A DNA stretch of 57,953 bases from CAZCVI01 sp964502145. GTDB taxonomy: Bacteria > Acidobacteriota > Aminicenantia > UBA2199. The stretch is taken from assembly GCA_964502145.1 (NCBI GenBank), contig CAZCVI010000041.1, positions 1 through 57,953 on the forward strand, given 5' to 3'. Numbering within the stretch: the first letter of the stretch is position 1; each line of letters opens with the position of its first letter. Under the pieces are notes generated by a model. It did not search any database, was not told the DNA's origin, and was given only the letters and a program-made list of their open reading frames with translations. The position numbers and the translations under genes are program-made. Shown here in pieces: positions 49,529 to 57,917 of the stretch.

Positions 49529-51622
49529 TTAATCGGCTTTACCAGTGGGGTGACAGGAGTAACAGGCCGGGCTGTTGTAGGAATACCCTCTTTCTTCCCT
49601 GTGTTCTTTATCCATATCGGCTTTATTATGCTCGTGGCAGTTAATGCAGGCGAATTCACGGTAATTGGCGGTGACATGGCAATCAGTGCAGGTCAAACCA
49701 GAGTGTTTCCCGGATTTGATGGGGAAACGATGATTAAAAACAGCCTGATTCCAAGAGACATGAGTGGCGAAATGACAGGAATCACAGGAAGTAGGAAATC
49801 CAGCAGCCACATGCTTGGGGTCCTGGGTCTTTTCATAGTTGCTGCGATGGCAACCATAACAATCGCGGGGCAGATCATACCCTTTATCATGGCATCTGGT
49901 GCAATCAAGCGTGGTATGGGCACCCTGTAAAGGCCAGTATTGATTGTGGTTAAACGTGGCTCCCTGCCAAGTTAAAGCAGCAGTGCCATGACAAGGAACA
50001 CAATCGGTGGGAAAATTGGCCAACTTGTGATTGGGATTGGTAGTGCCATTATATTCAGCGGTATGACAATTAAAACAGACCTGGGTAAGCCCAGAATATT
50101 GCCCGTTTTTATGGCAATCAGTGCAAATTGCGGTTTTATGCTTACCATTCAAGGGAAACTTGGAATGATCAACGGTAGCACCAGTCCAAGAAGTAGCGTT
50201 GGAACCATGGCAGCGTTCACATTCAGTGGCATACCCGGCTTGTTGATGGTTAGGGGTCCTGGTATTGTTGTATTCAGGCTGATGGCAACTGAAACATAAC
50301 TGCGACGTACCCGCGTACTGCCCGTTTTTATGGCAATCCGTGCAATTGGCGGTTTGATGCTTGCCTTTTAAGGGGAACTTGGAATGATCTGTAGCTGCTC
50401 CCAACCACGTCACCGCAGCAGAACCATGGCACCGTTCACAATCGGTGGCATATCCGGCTTGTTGATGGTTAGGGTTCTTGGTGTTGTTGTATTCTGCTTG
50501 ATGGCAACTGAAACATAACTGCGACGTACCCGTGTACTGGCCGTTTTTATGGCAATCCGTACATATGGCGGTTTGATGCTTGCCTTTTAAGGGGAACTTG
50601 GAATGATCTGTGGCTGCTCCCAACCACGTCACCGCAGCGGAACCATGGCACCGTTCACAATCGGTGGCATATCCGGCTTGTTGATGGTTGGGGGTCTTGG
50701 TGTTGTTGTATTCTGCTTGATGGCAACTGAAACATAACTGCGACGTACCCGTGTACTGCCCGTTTTTATGGCAATCCGTACATATGGCGGTTTGATGCTT
50801 GCCGTTTAAGGGGAACTTGGAATGATCTAATATTGCACCGGTCCAGGTGACGGCCCCGGAACCATGACAGCTCTGGCAATCCGTGGAGTAACCCGAGTTT
50901 TTATGGTTTGGCGTGGTCGTGGCGTAATAATTATCCATATGGCAACCCGCACAGTCACGGGGAGTGGATTTGTACTGGCCATTCTTATGACAATCCGTAC
51001 AACCAGTAGCTTGATGCGCAGCCCGCAAGGGGAAACTGGAATGATCATAAATCGCGCCCTCCCAACTGGTCATGCTTTTGTGACAGAGCCGACAGTCCGT
51101 GGGGAAACTGTTCTGCACATGATTGGGTTGTGATGTCTCGCGGTAATTCTCCTGGTGACAGGAATAACAATCACCCTGCTGGGTAGCGAAACTATTGCCC
51201 TTGTGACATTGGAAACAATCAAGGGTGCCATGAATCCCTTCTAAACGAAAGCCAGTCACTTGACCGTGGTCCCAGGCATTGGGTTTTATTTTTTTCCAAT
51301 CAAAAGGCGTGTGGCAGTCCGCGCAATGATTGCCCAATTGCAACCGATAACGATCATCCTGTTTTCGCCCCCAATGGCAGGCCTCGCATTCCGTGGGCGT
51401 GCCTTGCATGACACCGTTTAAATGGCAATCGGCGCAAGGCACAGTACGGTGCTTGCCTTCCAAAGGAAAATTGGTCTTATCATGGGTTATGGCTGTCCAC
51501 TTGTCTTTTTGGGCGCGTAACTGCTCTGCCGGAGTCATCATAAAATAGAGACTCAATCCCAAAAACAAGAGGGTTATCATCAGATAACCGGCATATTTGT
51601 TATTATAAGTGATTCGTTTCAT
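49529..51622 (-). CDS. 27-heme cytochrome c
   Basis: A 697-residue exported protein with an N-terminal signal or anchor (13-30). I count 27 CxxCH motifs, the binding sites of covalently attached c-type hemes, and many extra His residues (DHSKFPLxGKHQT) that can serve as distal ligands. Much of it is a tandem repeat of a 73-residue, three-heme unit (CTDCHKNGQY.. CFSCHQAEYN.. CERCHGSAAV). Such proteins act as electron wires. It is the third gene of a cytochrome-barrel-cytochrome set on the reverse strand, with AAGGTGG before ATG 51622. The protein could lie in the periplasm or, if exported through the barrel, on the surface. Confidence 0.95.
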   Translation of the reverse strand: MKRITYNNKYAGYLMITLLFLGLSLYFMMTPAEQLRAQKDKWTAITHDKTNFPLEGKHRTVPCADCHLNGVMQGTPTECEACHWGRKQDDRYRLQLGNHCADCHTPFDWKKIKPNAWDHGQVTGFRLEGIHGTLDCFQCHKGNSFATQQGDCYSCHQENYRETSQPNHVQNSFPTDCRLCHKSMTSWEGAIYDHSSFPLRAAHQATGCTDCHKNGQYKSTPRDCAGCHMDNYYATTTPNHKNSGYSTDCQSCHGSGAVTWTGAILDHSKFPLNGKHQTAICTDCHKNGQYTGTSQLCFSCHQAEYNNTKTPNHQQAGYATDCERCHGSAAVTWLGAATDHSKFPLKGKHQTAICTDCHKNGQYTGTSQLCFSCHQAEYNNTKNPNHQQAGYATDCERCHGSAAVTWLGAATDHSKFPLKGKHQTANCTDCHKNGQYAGTSQLCFSCHQPEYNNTRTPNHQQAGYATECERCHGSNATSWTGATVDHSKFPLNGKHKTAICTDCHKNGQYSGLTQVCFNCHTAEYNGTTNPNHKLANFPTDCVPCHGTAALTWQGATFNHNQYWPLQGAHTTLDCTRCHDKGYDLPRDCYGCHRSNYEKTQDPKHVAAGFPTSCDSCHFATHVSWNQAVFNHRFPIKSGKHSGLTCTDCHVTANYREFACINCHEHNKADMDKEHREERGYSYNSPACYSCHPTGKAD
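50340..50820 (-). repeat. 219-bp tandem repeats in the 27-heme cytochrome gene
   Basis: Copies of a 219-bp unit, each encoding 73 residues and three heme sites, are almost identical over long stretches (for example 50349-50567 against 50568-50786). Recent unequal exchange or slippage would explain it. Confidence 0.9.
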
Positions 51623-51698
51623 TGGGCCACCTTCTTAATTTATTATAGGTAAATGATTATATGAATATGATTATATGAATACATTTAGGTGAATATAT

Positions 51699-53000
51699 TT
51701 ATTTCCATTTCCGGTAAATTAAACGGAGATAGAACTGGTGGTTGCTGGCATCGGTTTGATCGGTATAAGCATACTCGACAGACACGGCCAGAGCTTTACT
51801 CAGGATCAGGAAGAAGTTACTGGAGATCGTTTTTTGATCGGGCACATGAAATAACTCCGGCGTACCGTTCCCTATGAACCTAACACCATTATAATAGTTG
51901 GCATAATTCAGGTTCCAAGAGAGTTTACCGAAACTTCGGGAAAGAGATAGATAATACGCATTGGATTCGGCATCATCGCCACGGTTTAAAGTATAATTGC
52001 CGTACAGGGAAATCCCGGATTTGAAGATATTGGTGGCAGAGAGGCCAAAACGGTTGGAATGGTTATGAATATTCAGGTCTTTTTGTTTGCTTTCCCGCCG
52101 TTCCACAAAGAGACGCAGATTGGATACGGGGGTGGCGCTGAGGCGGACGCCGTAGGTTTGATTGTAGTAATATCGTTCAATATCCAAGTTTTGCAACGAT
52201 GGGTTCTGGGACTGTTCCAACAAGAAACGATGGAAATCAAGACCACGACCCGTGTTGTAATGGGCGGTCACATCGGCGTATTTGCTTAGGTTCAAGCGGG
52301 CGTTGAGGAAAAGATGGGACAATTTGTCCTGGCTTTTAGTAGCGGACCCCAATTCATATTCGAGATTACCATAAATCACCAGCAAAGTCTTGACGGGCAG
52401 TAACAGCGAGGAATATAAATATTGACGCTCAGTCTTACTGTTAAATACAACACGGTTAAAACTGAGGGCGAACTGTTTGGCCCCGGTTCCAAGATAACGC
52501 AGGAAGAGCCCATATTTCAGGTACTTGGTATCCCAGTGGCTGTTGTATACATCCGGTTCCAAACCACCATAACCACCAAGCGCAATCGCTTTGGTTATTT
52601 TATAACCAATGGAACCACCGGTTAATTGGCCTATACCAACGGTATCATAGAGGTTCATTTGACCAATGGCGAAAAAGAGTTTGTTTTTCTGGGAATCGTA
52701 GGATAAGCGGGCATCGTAGAGAATCACTTGATTGCTTCCTGCTTCGCCCAGAGTGGCGCGGTCACGCACATCCATCAGCACAGTCCAACCATCTCCGGGA
52801 CGGTTCCACAGGGTGAGTTTCAAACGACTGCTCAAACGCTGGAAAAAAGGAGTGTCGCCACTCTTAAAGCCAAGCCAATCAAGATAAAGTGCGCCCTGTG
52901 AATAAAAAGGAGTGCCTTTCTCCGCTTGGTCTGCGGCAAAACCGAGGCTATTCACCATCACAATAACGACTATGGCCATTATATAAAATGTATTTTTCAT
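51699..53000 (-). CDS. Outer-membrane beta-barrel between two multiheme cytochromes
   Basis: A 433-residue exported protein: signal peptide 1-22 (ending GFAADQ) followed by alternating strands throughout (LSSRLKLTLWNRPGD, GLSATNIFKSGISLYGNYTL, LSWNLNYANYYN, LAVSVEYAYTD, HQFYLRLIYRKWK). This is a porin-like barrel of about 18-20 strands. Sitting between two multiheme cytochrome genes on one strand, it fits the barrel of a porin-cytochrome conduit (the role of MtrB or OmbB), although I see no sequence signature of those families. AAAGGTG precedes ATG 53000. The final residue is Lys rather than the usual aromatic residue. Confidence 0.85.
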   Translation of the reverse strand: MKNTFYIMAIVVIVMVNSLGFAADQAEKGTPFYSQGALYLDWLGFKSGDTPFFQRLSSRLKLTLWNRPGDGWTVLMDVRDRATLGEAGSNQVILYDARLSYDSQKNKLFFAIGQMNLYDTVGIGQLTGGSIGYKITKAIALGGYGGLEPDVYNSHWDTKYLKYGLFLRYLGTGAKQFALSFNRVVFNSKTERQYLYSSLLLPVKTLLVIYGNLEYELGSATKSQDKLSHLFLNARLNLSKYADVTAHYNTGRGLDFHRFLLEQSQNPSLQNLDIERYYYNQTYGVRLSATPVSNLRLFVERRESKQKDLNIHNHSNRFGLSATNIFKSGISLYGNYTLNRGDDAESNAYYLSLSRSFGKLSWNLNYANYYNGVRFIGNGTPELFHVPDQKTISSNFFLILSKALAVSVEYAYTDQTDASNHQFYLRLIYRKWK

Positions 53001-53109
53001 GTTGCACCTTTACATTGTGATCATTTATTTAAACCAACTGGACAAATAATAAAAGCGTTTGGCAGTCCAGAAATTTTAGTGATGATAGGGAATCATACAT
53101 GGGATTCAC

Positions 53110-54951
53110 TTAGACTGCTTGTTGCCAAGAGTCGACGTGCCAGTTTTCCGTGGTGTGGCAATCGGCGCATTGGGGTTGATTGCCAGGGTGGGGTGAACGG
53201 TGGCAAAAACGACATTCAAACGCACCCTGCTTGCGCGTGCGAGTCGTGCGGGTGTGGGGGGTGGAACTGGTGTGACACTGCTGGCACTCCAACGTGAGAT
53301 GTTTACCGGTCAGTGGGAAGGCGGTGTTGGCATGATTGTAATTACGATGACAATCCATACATGTTTTCCCAAGTGGTTTGAAGCGGATTGTTTCCACTAT
53401 TTGCCCATTCGCCGTGGAGATGGATTCGCGGGGGTGACACAAGCGGCACTCTACCTTTTCATGAAATCCTTTTAAAGAGTACTGTGTCTTTTCATGATCA
53501 AAACCAGACACGGTTTTAAACGAGTTCACGTTGTGGCAGGTCTCGCAGGTGGTGCCTAACTGCCCCTGATGGAAATCCGCGTGACAAGACACACATGTCG
53601 TGGCAATCGGTTTATAAAGTACAGCTTCTGCATAAGCGGCGGGGAATGTTAGCTTCTTCTTGACATGGCATTTCTCGCAGGTGACCTTGGCGTGTTGGCC
53701 CAACAGGGGGTAGGTGCTGTCCTTATCATGTTGAAAAGTAATGAACTCGCGCGTGAAACCGTCAGTACGATGACAGATGTCGCATTTTTTAGTGAATTGG
53801 CCCAGATGAATATCTTTATGGCAATCGTTGCAGGCCATACCCAGTGGTTTATATCTGGTCCGGTTGCTGCCATCGCGCATCAGGTGGCATTTTATACAGA
53901 TCACCACACGGTGTTTCCCCGTTAACGGGTAGCGCGTGGTCTCGTGGTCTTCCAGAGTGAAGCGGAACTTTTGAAATCCTGCCACTTCATGACAGGCGCT
54001 ACAATCCTTGGTGTATTTTCCTTTATGGGGGTCCGTGCGGTGGCAGTCGCGGCATGTGGCATGGGGGATTTTTTTTGATTTCTGGGTTGCAGGATGGCAT
54101 TTCTCGCAGGCTAATGTCGCATGTTTGCCTAACAAGGGGTAGCGGGTCTGGTTGTGGTCGAAAGTGGAGACTTTCCAAGAGGTTTCATTGTGACAGGCAG
54201 TGCATTCTTTTTTAAAAGGGGGTTGATGCGGATTGTTATGGCAATCGTTGCATAATTTATAAGCCAGTCCACTCCACTTTTTCTCTTTTGTTTTTTTATC
54301 CCTGTGGCATTTCTCGCAATCCACTTTGGCATGGGCGCCTTTCAGAGGAAATGCTGTGAGTTGGTGATTAAAATTACTTACACCCTGTTTGAAGGGGGTG
54401 TTTACATTGTGGCATTTATCGCAGGTGGCCCCCAGTCTGCCATTATGGGAGTCCTTGTGACACGTCACGCAACGCGTCTCTTTTAATAAATAACTCCGGG
54501 ACCATTGGCGTGGCAATGCATTGGCGCCGCTATGACAACGCGAACAATCTGTTACTTTCTGATGGAGACCCGTGAGCGCATATCCTGTTTCTTTATGATC
54601 AAAGGTTTTAAGATCGAATTCAATCAGCTTAAACTCTTCGCCGTGGTGTTCTGGGTGGCACGTGATGCAGTCCGTTTTTTTATCCCTGTGGTAACCTGTA
54701 CCTGTTTGGATACGACTAGCCAGGTCTTTGTGACAGGCCAGACATTTCGTATGGTCTGTTTTTTTGCCGCTGGTATGGCATTTACTGCAATTGTTCATGC
54801 CCGATAAAGCCGCGTGAACTTTACTTAGTTTGCCTGGAGAGACCAACAGGTCCACCGCTTGACTGTACAACTGGGCCGGTACGTCCAGGGCTAAAAGGAC
54901 CACACCCACTAATAAGAACCGCTTCATGTTGCCCCATCTGTTAAATCGCAT
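53110..54951 (-). CDS. 23-heme cytochrome c
   Basis: A 613-residue exported cytochrome. The signal peptide runs to about residue 30 (ending LYSQAVD), with a second possible ATG at 54927. I count 23 CxxCH motifs; the first six lie in doubled pairs typical of cytochrome c3-like domains. Repeated H-x-x-T-x-(Y/F)-P-L-x-G-K-H stretches alternate with heme pairs. It is not a close copy of the 27-heme protein: the linkers differ, though both use PLxGKH spacers. It is the first gene of the electron-transfer operon, with AAGGA before ATG 54951 and a promoter at 54995-55023. Confidence 0.95.
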   Translation of the reverse strand: MRFNRWGNMKRFLLVGVVLLALDVPAQLYSQAVDLLVSPGKLSKVHAALSGMNNCSKCHTSGKKTDHTKCLACHKDLASRIQTGTGYHRDKKTDCITCHPEHHGEEFKLIEFDLKTFDHKETGYALTGLHQKVTDCSRCHSGANALPRQWSRSYLLKETRCVTCHKDSHNGRLGATCDKCHNVNTPFKQGVSNFNHQLTAFPLKGAHAKVDCEKCHRDKKTKEKKWSGLAYKLCNDCHNNPHQPPFKKECTACHNETSWKVSTFDHNQTRYPLLGKHATLACEKCHPATQKSKKIPHATCRDCHRTDPHKGKYTKDCSACHEVAGFQKFRFTLEDHETTRYPLTGKHRVVICIKCHLMRDGSNRTRYKPLGMACNDCHKDIHLGQFTKKCDICHRTDGFTREFITFQHDKDSTYPLLGQHAKVTCEKCHVKKKLTFPAAYAEAVLYKPIATTCVSCHADFHQGQLGTTCETCHNVNSFKTVSGFDHEKTQYSLKGFHEKVECRLCHPRESISTANGQIVETIRFKPLGKTCMDCHRNYNHANTAFPLTGKHLTLECQQCHTSSTPHTRTTRTRKQGAFECRFCHRSPHPGNQPQCADCHTTENWHVDSWQQAV

Positions 54952-54994
54952 GATAATATCCTTTTAATCCATGGTGTTTTTTATGAATGCATTA

Positions 54995-55023
54995 AGTATG
55001 AACCAATAAAGAAATATTTTCAA
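54995..55023 (-). promoter_or_regulatory. Promoter of the cytochrome-porin operon
   Basis: Reverse strand: TTGAAA (55018-55023), 17-bp spacer, CATACT (54995-55000), 44 bp before the ATG. The -10 is a modest match. Confidence 0.45.
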
Positions 55024-55116
55024 CCTTTTTACCAGGAAAATATTTTTTTAAATGAGCCCCAGTAAGTAGCAGCAGTAAGTATTTATACTCATTTTAATTT
55101 TTTTTTCCATGAACTC

Positions 55117-55145
55117 TTGAAAATATAATTTCGCTATGCTATAGT
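55117..55145 (+). promoter_or_regulatory. Promoter of the small barrel gene
   Basis: TTGAAA (55117-55122), 17-bp spacer, TATAGT (55140-55145). The leader would be about 125 bases. Confidence 0.55.
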
Positions 55146-55277
55146 TTAAAAATGACTGTTATGAATAGATGAAACGAGACAATCTTAATTCGCTTCGTTC
55201 ATATGGTTTGTTCTGATGGATTGACTCGTTGCTCGTATTCATCAGGAAAATAATAAAAAAATTTAAGGAGAATTATC

Positions 55278-55799
55278 ATGAAGACTAAAATGGTTATTGG
55301 GTTAGTTATTATCGCGCTTTTCGCGCTGAACACGTTTGCTGGTCAAGATGAATTTAGCAAAGGGGAGTGGTTTCTCACACCTCAAGTGGCTTTGTACTCG
55401 TATGATTATGGTTCCACCACTTTTGGTGCCAGTATAGAGTATGCTATCACCGATAATATCGGTATTGGTGGAACAGTCATGATGGCGTTTTGGACCTATT
55501 ATGAACTCACTGCAAGTCTGATTACCCCTTCCTTTGACGTGGCCTATCATTTTACCCGTCTCAACGTGAAAAAATTGGATCTCTATTTAGGCGCCAGTCT
55601 GGGTTATTCTATTTTTTCCATTGATACCCCCAGTTGGTCCGGTTCTGACTCCTCAGAATTTTATATCGGCCCTTTTGTCGGTGCCAGATATTATCTGAAT
55701 CAGAGAAGAACGATTGCCCTTAACTTGAGATTAAATGGTACTCTCGCTGGTACTTATACCGGTGTGGGCGGTTTGTTGGGCGTCACTTTCAAATTGTAA
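55278..55799 (+). CDS. Small outer-membrane beta-barrel protein
   Basis: A 173-residue exported protein. The signal peptide (1-21, ending NTFAGQ) is followed by an eight-strand-like pattern (WFLTPQVALYSYDYGSTTFG, ASIEYAITDNIGIGGTVMMA, LDLYLGASLGYSIF, SEFYIGPFVGARYYL, and final LLGVTFKL). This fits the OmpA/OmpX-like or outer-membrane-protein-beta-barrel family. AAGGAG precedes the ATG, and two hairpins follow the gene, the second a terminator. Small barrels of this kind give membrane stability or adhesion; there is no specific role visible. Confidence 0.85.
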   Translation: MKTKMVIGLVIIALFALNTFAGQDEFSKGEWFLTPQVALYSYDYGSTTFGASIEYAITDNIGIGGTVMMAFWTYYELTASLITPSFDVAYHFTRLNVKKLDLYLGASLGYSIFSIDTPSWSGSDSSEFYIGPFVGARYYLNQRRTIALNLRLNGTLAGTYTGVGGLLGVTFKL

Positions 55800-55837
55800 T
55801 ACCTAATACGTAGAGTATGGTTATTAATTGAAATGAA

Positions 55838-55866
55838 ACCTATTCCCTTGTTATCAGGGAATAGGT
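55838..55866 (+). terminator. Hairpin after the small barrel gene
   Basis: ACCTATTCCC and GGGAATAGGT are perfect 10-bp arms around a 9-base loop, 38 bp after the stop. There is no T-run, so it may be an mRNA-stabilising stem. Confidence 0.6.
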
Positions 55867-55883
55867 CATATCAGTTGCACGAT

Positions 55884-55922
55884 CCCGGGCCCCATTATTC
55901 AGATAGGAGGCCCGGGGTTTTC
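55884..55922 (+). terminator. Rho-independent terminator
   Basis: CCCGGGCC (55884-55891) pairs with GGCCCGGG (55909-55916) and is followed by GTTTTCC. It closes the small barrel transcript. Confidence 0.7.
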
Positions 55923-55988
55923 CATTTTATCCCCTACCCCACCCCACCTGATTTCACCATCAAATTCTTGAAAACTTGGTGAGGCAAT

Positions 55989-56150
55989 GTGGGAATTATG
56001 GGAAGTATGGGAATTATGGGAGTTATGGGATAAACAGAAGTATTCCCATACCTCCCATAATTCCCATACTTCCCATAACTCCCATAATTCCCATAATTCC
56101 CATCCTTCCCATAATTCCCATAACTCCCATCAACTTGGCGGTGGATTTAT
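55989..56150. repeat. CCCAT hairpin element (copy 4), two-armed
   Basis: The left arm has GGGA-type units (55989-56030), the centre is TAAACAGAAGTA, and the right arm has TCCC-type units (56041-56131). The right flank CAACTTGGCGGTGGATTTAT is related to the flanks of copies 1 and 2. The left flank includes TTGAAAACTTGGTGAGG. Confidence 0.85.
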
Positions 56151-56164
56151 GAACCAATTCCCTC

Positions 56165-56193
56165 TTGACAGTAGCGTTACAAATGTGTAATAT
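56165..56193 (+). promoter_or_regulatory. Promoter of the SDR gene
   Basis: TTGACA (56165-56170), 17-bp spacer, TAATAT (56188-56193). It lies just after CCCAT copy 4. Confidence 0.65.
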
Positions 56194-56245
56194 AATTCTG
56201 TTAGTGTTATACGAGTAAAAATCTCAGAAATAAAAAGGATACGCT

Positions 56246-57073
56246 ATGAAATACAACGATTTTAAAGAAAAGCATGTATACATTGTCGGTGGTTCGGAAG
56301 GCATCGGCTTAGAAACAGCCAAATTGTTCTCCGCCATGGGTGCCCACGTGATTATCTTCGCCCGCACAAAGGAAAAACTGGAACGGGCAATCAAAGAGAT
56401 TGAAACAAAACGACTCTCCCCAACGCAAAAATACGCCTCCATGGAATTGGACGTGGTAGACCCGATTCTAGTTAAAACGATACTTGAAAAAGCCATTGCC
56501 ACCTTCGGCACACCCGATATCTTTATTAATGCGGCTGGCCGTGCCTACCCCCATTATTTCGAGGATGTCACTTACGAACAATTCGAACAAACCATGCGGG
56601 TCAATTTCTTTGGTATGCGCCACACTGTGGCTGCCGTGTTACCGTTCATGAAAGCAAAAGGCGGTTCCATTGTTAACGTCTCCTCCATGGCCGGTGTTGC
56701 TGGCGTGTTTGGTTATACCGATTATAGCGCTTCTAAATTCGCCATCATCGGTTTTTCCGAGGCATTAAAAAGCGAGATCAAGTGGCACAATATCAATGTA
56801 AACGTCCTCTGCCCCCCAGATACAGATACCCCCGGTTTCAAAGTAGAAAATACCACCAAACCAGCAGAAACCCGTGAAATCTCCAAAGCCGCCAAAGTCA
56901 GAACCCCCGAATACGTGGCTAAAGCATTGGTTAATGGCATTAAGAAAAATAAGTTCCTTATCTTTCCCGGTTTTGATGGCAAATTGTTCTTTTACGTCAA
57001 ACGCTTTTTCCCCTGGGTCATGGACATGGTCATTGATGCGTCCATCAAGAAAGCACGGAAAGTAAAAAAATAA
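56246..57073 (+). CDS. SDR, 3-ketodihydrosphingosine-reductase-like
   Basis: A 275-residue short-chain dehydrogenase. The cofactor loop is GGSEGIG (15-21), with Arg40 in FARTKEKL favouring NADPH. NAAG lies at 95-98 and the catalytic Ser146/147, Tyr160 and Lys164 are in VSSMAG and YSASK. The stretch CPPDTDTPGFKVENTTKP (189-206) followed by AETREIS closely resembles that of eukaryotic 3-ketodihydrosphingosine reductase (KDSR/FVT1), more than general SDRs. A hydrophobic C-terminal segment (FFYVKRFFPWVMDMVI) suggests membrane contact. It may reduce a long-chain 3-keto base for sphingolipid synthesis. No serine palmitoyltransferase is in the window, so this stays an inference. AAGGA lies before ATG 56246. 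Confidence 0.85.
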   Translation: MKYNDFKEKHVYIVGGSEGIGLETAKLFSAMGAHVIIFARTKEKLERAIKEIETKRLSPTQKYASMELDVVDPILVKTILEKAIATFGTPDIFINAAGRAYPHYFEDVTYEQFEQTMRVNFFGMRHTVAAVLPFMKAKGGSIVNVSSMAGVAGVFGYTDYSASKFAIIGFSEALKSEIKWHNINVNVLCPPDTDTPGFKVENTTKPAETREISKAAKVRTPEYVAKALVNGIKKNKFLIFPGFDGKLFFYVKRFFPWVMDMVIDASIKKARKVKK

Positions 57074-57090
57074 AAAAAAAGAAAAAGAAT

Positions 57091-57214
57091 CCACAGATTA
57101 CTCAGATTAAAAGGATTAGACAGATTAAAAGGATTAGACAGATTAAAAGATATGGTTTTTTAAAAAAAGTCATCTTTTAATCTGTCTAATCCTTTTAATC
57201 TGTGTAATCTGTGG
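57091..57214. repeat. ACAGATTA hairpin element, copy 2
   Basis: Left arm 57091-57151 with three units of about 18 bp (ATTAGACAGATTAAAAGG), right arm 57172-57214 complementary to them. It sits exactly between two convergent genes and could terminate both. It is of the same family as 24209-24322. Confidence 0.85.
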
Positions 57215-57225
57215 TTAAATTTTTT

Positions 57226-57768
57226 TTAATCCAGCTTTATTTCGAAAGGATCGGTTTCGTTGGCGACATCTTTGAGAATGTTTTTAAAACTTTGATCTTC
57301 TTGTACTGGGGTCTTTCCTTCGCGGACTGATTTGAGGTTATAGAGTAACGGTTTTAAGTCAATACGGGTGCTGTTACCTTCATTGGAATCATAATAAGAG
57401 GCTAGATTTAAACCCAGGTGGGCCAGTACCTTTTCCTGCAAGACATATCCTTTCACTGTTTTTTCCAGCATTTCGTTAGCTCCGCTTTTGTACCCTTCTT
57501 GCAGGTAATGTTCATCTTCCAATTGGTCGCAAAGGATGATGATTATCGTGTGCGGGAATGTGTCGTGGACATATTTGGCCAGGGTAAAGCCGTGGAACTT
57601 GGGCAATAACGAGGCTGTGATCATCATGTCAAAAGAGTTGTTAGCCAGTAACGTCAAGGCTTCCGTGGCGTCTTGGGCGATGGTGAGTTCTAATTCATCA
57701 AGACTCAAATAATCGTTGATCTTTTCGATCACTTCACTCGTGTAATGGACTACTAATATCTTTTTCAT
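57226..57768 (-). CDS. Pseudo-receiver domain protein
   Basis: A 180-residue protein. The first 120 residues have the alpha/beta pattern of receivers (KKILVVHYTSEVIEKINDYL, LLANNSFDMMITASLLPKFH, IIIILCDQ, GANEMLEKTV). However, the phosphoacceptor position reads ITASLLP instead of xxDxxLP, and the first acidic pocket is VVHYTSE. So the Asp is lost, while the Lys of the fifth strand is kept. The last 60 residues are a disordered-looking acidic tail. Such proteins act as non-phosphorylated partners. It is convergent with the SDR gene and not near a kinase gene. Confidence 0.8.
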   Translation of the reverse strand: MKKILVVHYTSEVIEKINDYLSLDELELTIAQDATEALTLLANNSFDMMITASLLPKFHGFTLAKYVHDTFPHTIIIILCDQLEDEHYLQEGYKSGANEMLEKTVKGYVLQEKVLAHLGLNLASYYDSNEGNSTRIDLKPLLYNLKSVREGKTPVQEDQSFKNILKDVANETDPFEIKLD

Positions 57769-57816
57769 TGGTTTTTTCCTGAATATTCATTTTAGTATAT
57801 CCATGTTATAAAAGCA

Positions 57817-57917
57817 AGTGGGAGTTTTGGGAGTTATGGGAATTATGCGAATTATGGGAATAATGGGAATATTTCTGTTAATCCCATCACTCCCATCACT
57901 CCCATAATTCCCATAAT
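57817..57917. repeat. CCCAT hairpin element (copy 5), two-armed
   Basis: GGGA-type units at 57817-57869 oppose TCCC-type units at 57881-57917 around an AT-rich centre. It lies upstream of the pseudo-receiver gene. Confidence 0.8.

Larger units (their letters stand above)
54952..55277. other. Divergent promoter region
   Basis: 326 bp between the cytochrome operon and the small barrel gene; it carries one promoter in each direction. No gene or repeat was found. Confidence 0.6.
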
